Shown piece after piece: positions 40,801 through 42,915 of a stretch of 42,915 nucleotides of DNA. The notes under the pieces were generated by a model that worked only from the letters and a program-made list of their open reading frames with translations, did no database searches and was not told the DNA's origin. Location: contig JAUNCZ010000027.1 in NCBI GenBank assembly GCA_030526405.1, positions 1-42,915 on the forward strand, in the 5' to 3' direction. Source of the DNA: Lachnospiraceae bacterium. GTDB taxonomy: Bacteria > Bacillota > Clostridia > Lachnospirales > Lachnospiraceae. Within the stretch, counting starts at the first letter, position 1. Each line of letters starts with the position of its first letter. The position numbers and the translations under genes were made by a program.

Positions 40801-41409
40801 TTAGCCCTCCTCCCGGAATACTTTATTTGCCAGGGATACAATGTATTCAGCTGTACCCTCAACACCAAGGAGACTGCTGTCGATGAGCAGGTCTCTGTTG
40901 TGTCTGTCACCACGGTTGCTGCCGGTAAGTGCCAGATGTCTCTGATGATACCGTTTGTCCTTCTCTCTGATCAGCAGCTTTGCATCATCATAGGACAGGT
41001 TGTGGCTTTCCATCACATTTTTGATCCGGGTCTCATCCGGAGAATAGATAAATATTCTTAAAATAGGTTTCTGCTCTTTTAAGATATAATCTGCAGAACG
41101 TCCGATGATCACACAGGATTCTCTGGCAGACAGCTTTCTGATGATCTGTTTCTGCACATGGATGGCACGATCTGTCAGATCCGCATATTTTGAGAAGGAG
41201 CCTCGCACATCACCCTTTGCTCCCTTTCCGGCGATGACGGTACCCTCTTCCACCTTTTCCATAATGTCCTTTGGGATTCCCACTTCCTGGATAATGGCAT
41301 CCACCACTTCCCTGTCATAGAATTTATATCCCAGTGTTTCCGCAACCTTTTTTCCGATCTGGTTGCCCTTTGCGCCGTATTCGCAGCCAATTGTAATTAC
41401 AAATGACAT
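40801..41409 (-). CDS. Cytidylate kinase-like protein
   Basis: This 202-residue protein resembles the cytidylate kinase-like (AAK26/PF13189-type) family. The P-loop is degenerate (GCEYGAKGNQIGKKVAE in place of the usual GxxGxGKS). The lid region KDKRYHQRH and a late segment RDLLIDSSLLGVEG match the family. Whether it phosphorylates a nucleotide or another small molecule is unknown. It is tightly joined to the permease gene. GGGAGG precedes the ATG. Confidence 0.85.
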   Translation of the reverse strand: MSFVITIGCEYGAKGNQIGKKVAETLGYKFYDREVVDAIIQEVGIPKDIMEKVEEGTVIAGKGAKGDVRGSFSKYADLTDRAIHVQKQIIRKLSARESCVIIGRSADYILKEQKPILRIFIYSPDETRIKNVMESHNLSYDDAKLLIREKDKRYHQRHLALTGSNRGDRHNRDLLIDSSLLGVEGTAEYIVSLANKVFREEG

Positions 41410-41432
41410 TAAGCCTCCCTTCTAAAGCAGAA

Positions 41433-41459
41433 AGGGACCGTTACCTCAGTAACGGCCCC
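41433..41459 (-). terminator. Terminator-like hairpin after the aminotransferase gene
   Basis: CCGTTAC and GTAACGG pair, with further G-C pairs at the base and a four-base loop. The minus-strand tail is TCCCTTTCTGCTTT, moderately T-rich. It lies between the aminotransferase stop and the next gene start. Confidence 0.6.
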
Positions 41460-41618
41460 CTTGCCTCATTCATTCACCATATTCTTTTTACTACTATTTC
41501 TTTTTAAAATATTATTCTTAAGAAATCATAACCTGATGTTGAATTACTCTTATGCTTGATACCTGTTTTGTCAAGTTATTGTAACGCTCTAATTCTCAAA
41601 ATCAGGTATTGTTATCTA

Positions 41619-42836
41619 TTATTTTGCCAGCTCCTCAACTGTATCCTTGATGATCTCATATGCCTTCTGGCACTCCTCTTTGGATACAATAAGTGGTGGC
41701 ACCATACGGATGGTATGAGCTCCGATGGCTGTAATCAGCAGTTTTCTGTCCAGACAGCCATGTTTTACATCCACGCCGCCGATGGTATCGTCAAACTCAA
41801 CACCTACAAGAAGCCCCTGATGTCTTACCTCTTTCACATGAGGAAGAGTCTCTAACAGCTCACAGAAGTAATCTCCCACCTCTTTTGCATTTCCTGCAAG
41901 ATCTTTGTCCAGCAGCTCATCCACCTCAGCCAGAGCAGCTGCACAGCTGATTGGATGTCCTCCGAAGGTAGTTCCGTGGGAACCTGCTGTGAAGGCCTTT
42001 GCCACCTCCTCAGTAGCGCAGATGGCACCGATTGGCATTCCGCCGCCAAGTCCCTTCGCCATGGAAACAATATCCGGTTTCACACCATAGTTCATAAAGG
42101 ACATTACCGCACCGGTTCTGCACCAGCCTGTCTGCACCTCATCCAGAAGTAACAACATGCCCTTCTCATCACAGAACTCTCTTAAGCCCTTCATGAATTC
42201 CTGTGTTGCAGGATGTACACCACCCTCGCCCTGAACAGGCTCGATCATAATGGCGATGGTATTCTCGGTGCAGGCATTTTTGAAGGCCTCCAGATCATTG
42301 TATGGAGCATAGGAGAAGCCGTAGGTCATAGGACCAAAGCCCACCTGGCAGCCATTGCCCGGCTGACCGGTTGCAGACATGGCACCGAAGGTTCTTCCGT
42401 GGAATCCCATCTTAGCAGTTACAATGTGATATTTATTAGGACCGTATTTCTCGATTCCGTATTTTCTTGCCATCTTGATCATGGCCTCATTGGCCTCAGT
42501 ACCGGAGTTCTGATAGAAGATCTTGTCCATTCCAATGGTGGTACAGATTTTCTCTGCCAGCAGAGCCTGAGGAATTGTGTATGGATAGTTGAAGGTATGC
42601 ATGATGTCCTCCACCTGATCCTTCACAGCTGCCACAACCTTCGGGTTTCTGTTTCCTGCATTGTTAACAGCAATTCCTGCGTAGAAATCCAGATAAGGAG
42701 TTCCCTCCTCATCGTAGAGATACATGCCCTCAGCAGTCTCTGCCAGGAAGTCAAATCTCTCATAGGTCTCGATCATGTATTTGCTTACTTTGTCTTTAAT
42801 TTCCTGTTTTGTAAGTCCTGTATCTTTTAATTTCAT
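41619..42836 (-). CDS. Class III PLP-dependent aminotransferase (acetylornithine/omega-amino acid type)
   Basis: This 405-residue aminotransferase shows YQNSGTEANEAMIKMARKYG (phosphate site), GFHGRTFGAMSATG, PVQGEGGVHPA, LLLDEVQTGWCRTG and the PLP lysine in SMAKGLGGGMPIGA. It may act on acetylornithine, ornithine, putrescine or GABA. No arginine biosynthesis gene is nearby; the permease and alcohol dehydrogenase nearby favour a catabolic omega-amine substrate, but this is inference. The start has GGAGGAG upstream and the whole protein is in the window. Confidence 0.9.
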   Translation of the reverse strand: MKLKDTGLTKQEIKDKVSKYMIETYERFDFLAETAEGMYLYDEEGTPYLDFYAGIAVNNAGNRNPKVVAAVKDQVEDIMHTFNYPYTIPQALLAEKICTTIGMDKIFYQNSGTEANEAMIKMARKYGIEKYGPNKYHIVTAKMGFHGRTFGAMSATGQPGNGCQVGFGPMTYGFSYAPYNDLEAFKNACTENTIAIMIEPVQGEGGVHPATQEFMKGLREFCDEKGMLLLLDEVQTGWCRTGAVMSFMNYGVKPDIVSMAKGLGGGMPIGAICATEEVAKAFTAGSHGTTFGGHPISCAAALAEVDELLDKDLAGNAKEVGDYFCELLETLPHVKEVRHQGLLVGVEFDDTIGGVDVKHGCLDRKLLITAIGAHTIRMVPPLIVSKEECQKAYEIIKDTVEELAK

Positions 42837-42915
42837 AATCTGTACTCCTCCATTATAAGAGGTAGTGTCAAAAACTACCTTGTTTTTATGTTCTAAATCC
42901 TTTAAAAACCTTGAA

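Noticed and set aside
42852-42857. TATAAT on the minus strand as promoter of the aminotransferase gene
   Set aside because: It would leave a leader of only about nine bases and overlap the ribosome binding site; no -35 hexamer is at proper distance.

Overview
The window reads as chromosomal DNA of a strictly anaerobic, fermentative member of the Clostridia, most likely a Lachnospiraceae-type gut bacterium. This is inferred from protein sequence style, strong AGGAGG-type ribosome binding sites, moderate GC content and the abundance of ferredoxin-type and flavin-based electron-transfer proteins. No rRNA, tRNA, CRISPR array, prophage or transposase gene was seen. Almost every gene lies on the minus strand; only a dicarboxylate-type symporter (4972-6186) and an AraC-type regulator (33893-34807) are on the plus strand.

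Layout, left to right. (1) 55-4673: a YkvI-like transporter, a GlcD-type FAD 2-hydroxyacid dehydrogenase and EtfA/EtfB with a ferredoxin domain on EtfA. This matches the electron-confurcating lactate dehydrogenase (Ldh-Etf) arrangement of acetogens. A dicarboxylate/cation symporter diverges from it. (2) 6260-12655: a surface-glycan O-acetylation set (SGNH hydrolase, DHHW/AlgJ-like protein, MBOAT acyltransferase, DUF4358 protein, VanZ-like protein) joined to nagA and a histidine phosphatase. (3) 12888-16348: a small anchored protein and pabC, pabB and pabA for p-aminobenzoate (folate) synthesis. (4) 16682-18985: a BASS-family transporter with panC and panD (pantothenate branch).

(5) 19444-30129 is the centrepiece: an apparent twelve-gene operon, transcribed hdrB-hdrC-hdrA-flxD-flxC-flxB-flxA-frdB-frdA-fumarase alpha-fumarase beta-small membrane protein. 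It joins a complete HdrABC-FlxABCD flavin-based electron-bifurcating NADH oxidase to a soluble-looking, anchor-less fumarate reductase and a two-subunit class I fumarase. Directly upstream (30264-31211) lies an LDH/MDH-family dehydrogenase with the malate-type Arg at the specificity position. Together these encode oxaloacetate to malate to fumarate to succinate plus a machine that could couple NADH-dependent fumarate reduction to ferredoxin reduction. Rex-like operators precede both the dehydrogenase (31253-31270, strong) and hdrB (30152-30169, weaker), suggesting NADH/NAD+ control.

(6) 31746-36546: a GH31 glycosidase with a divergent AraC regulator, a SAM methyltransferase and a DHH phosphoesterase. 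(7) 36547-37282: a 736-base gene-free stretch packed with inverted repeats and two minus-strand terminators, possibly holding a structured non-coding RNA. (8) 37283-42836: an XRE-cupin regulator, iron-type alcohol dehydrogenase, APC permease, cytidylate-kinase-like protein and a class III aminotransferase, plausibly an amine or amino-acid utilisation set.

Other long gene-free stretches: 16349-16681 holds a leader hairpin and a terminator; 18986-19443 holds a palindrome, a terminator and a degenerate tandem repeat; 31212-31745 holds a Rex site and a two-way terminator in otherwise AT-rich sequence. All functional calls are from reading motifs by eye; no database search was run.
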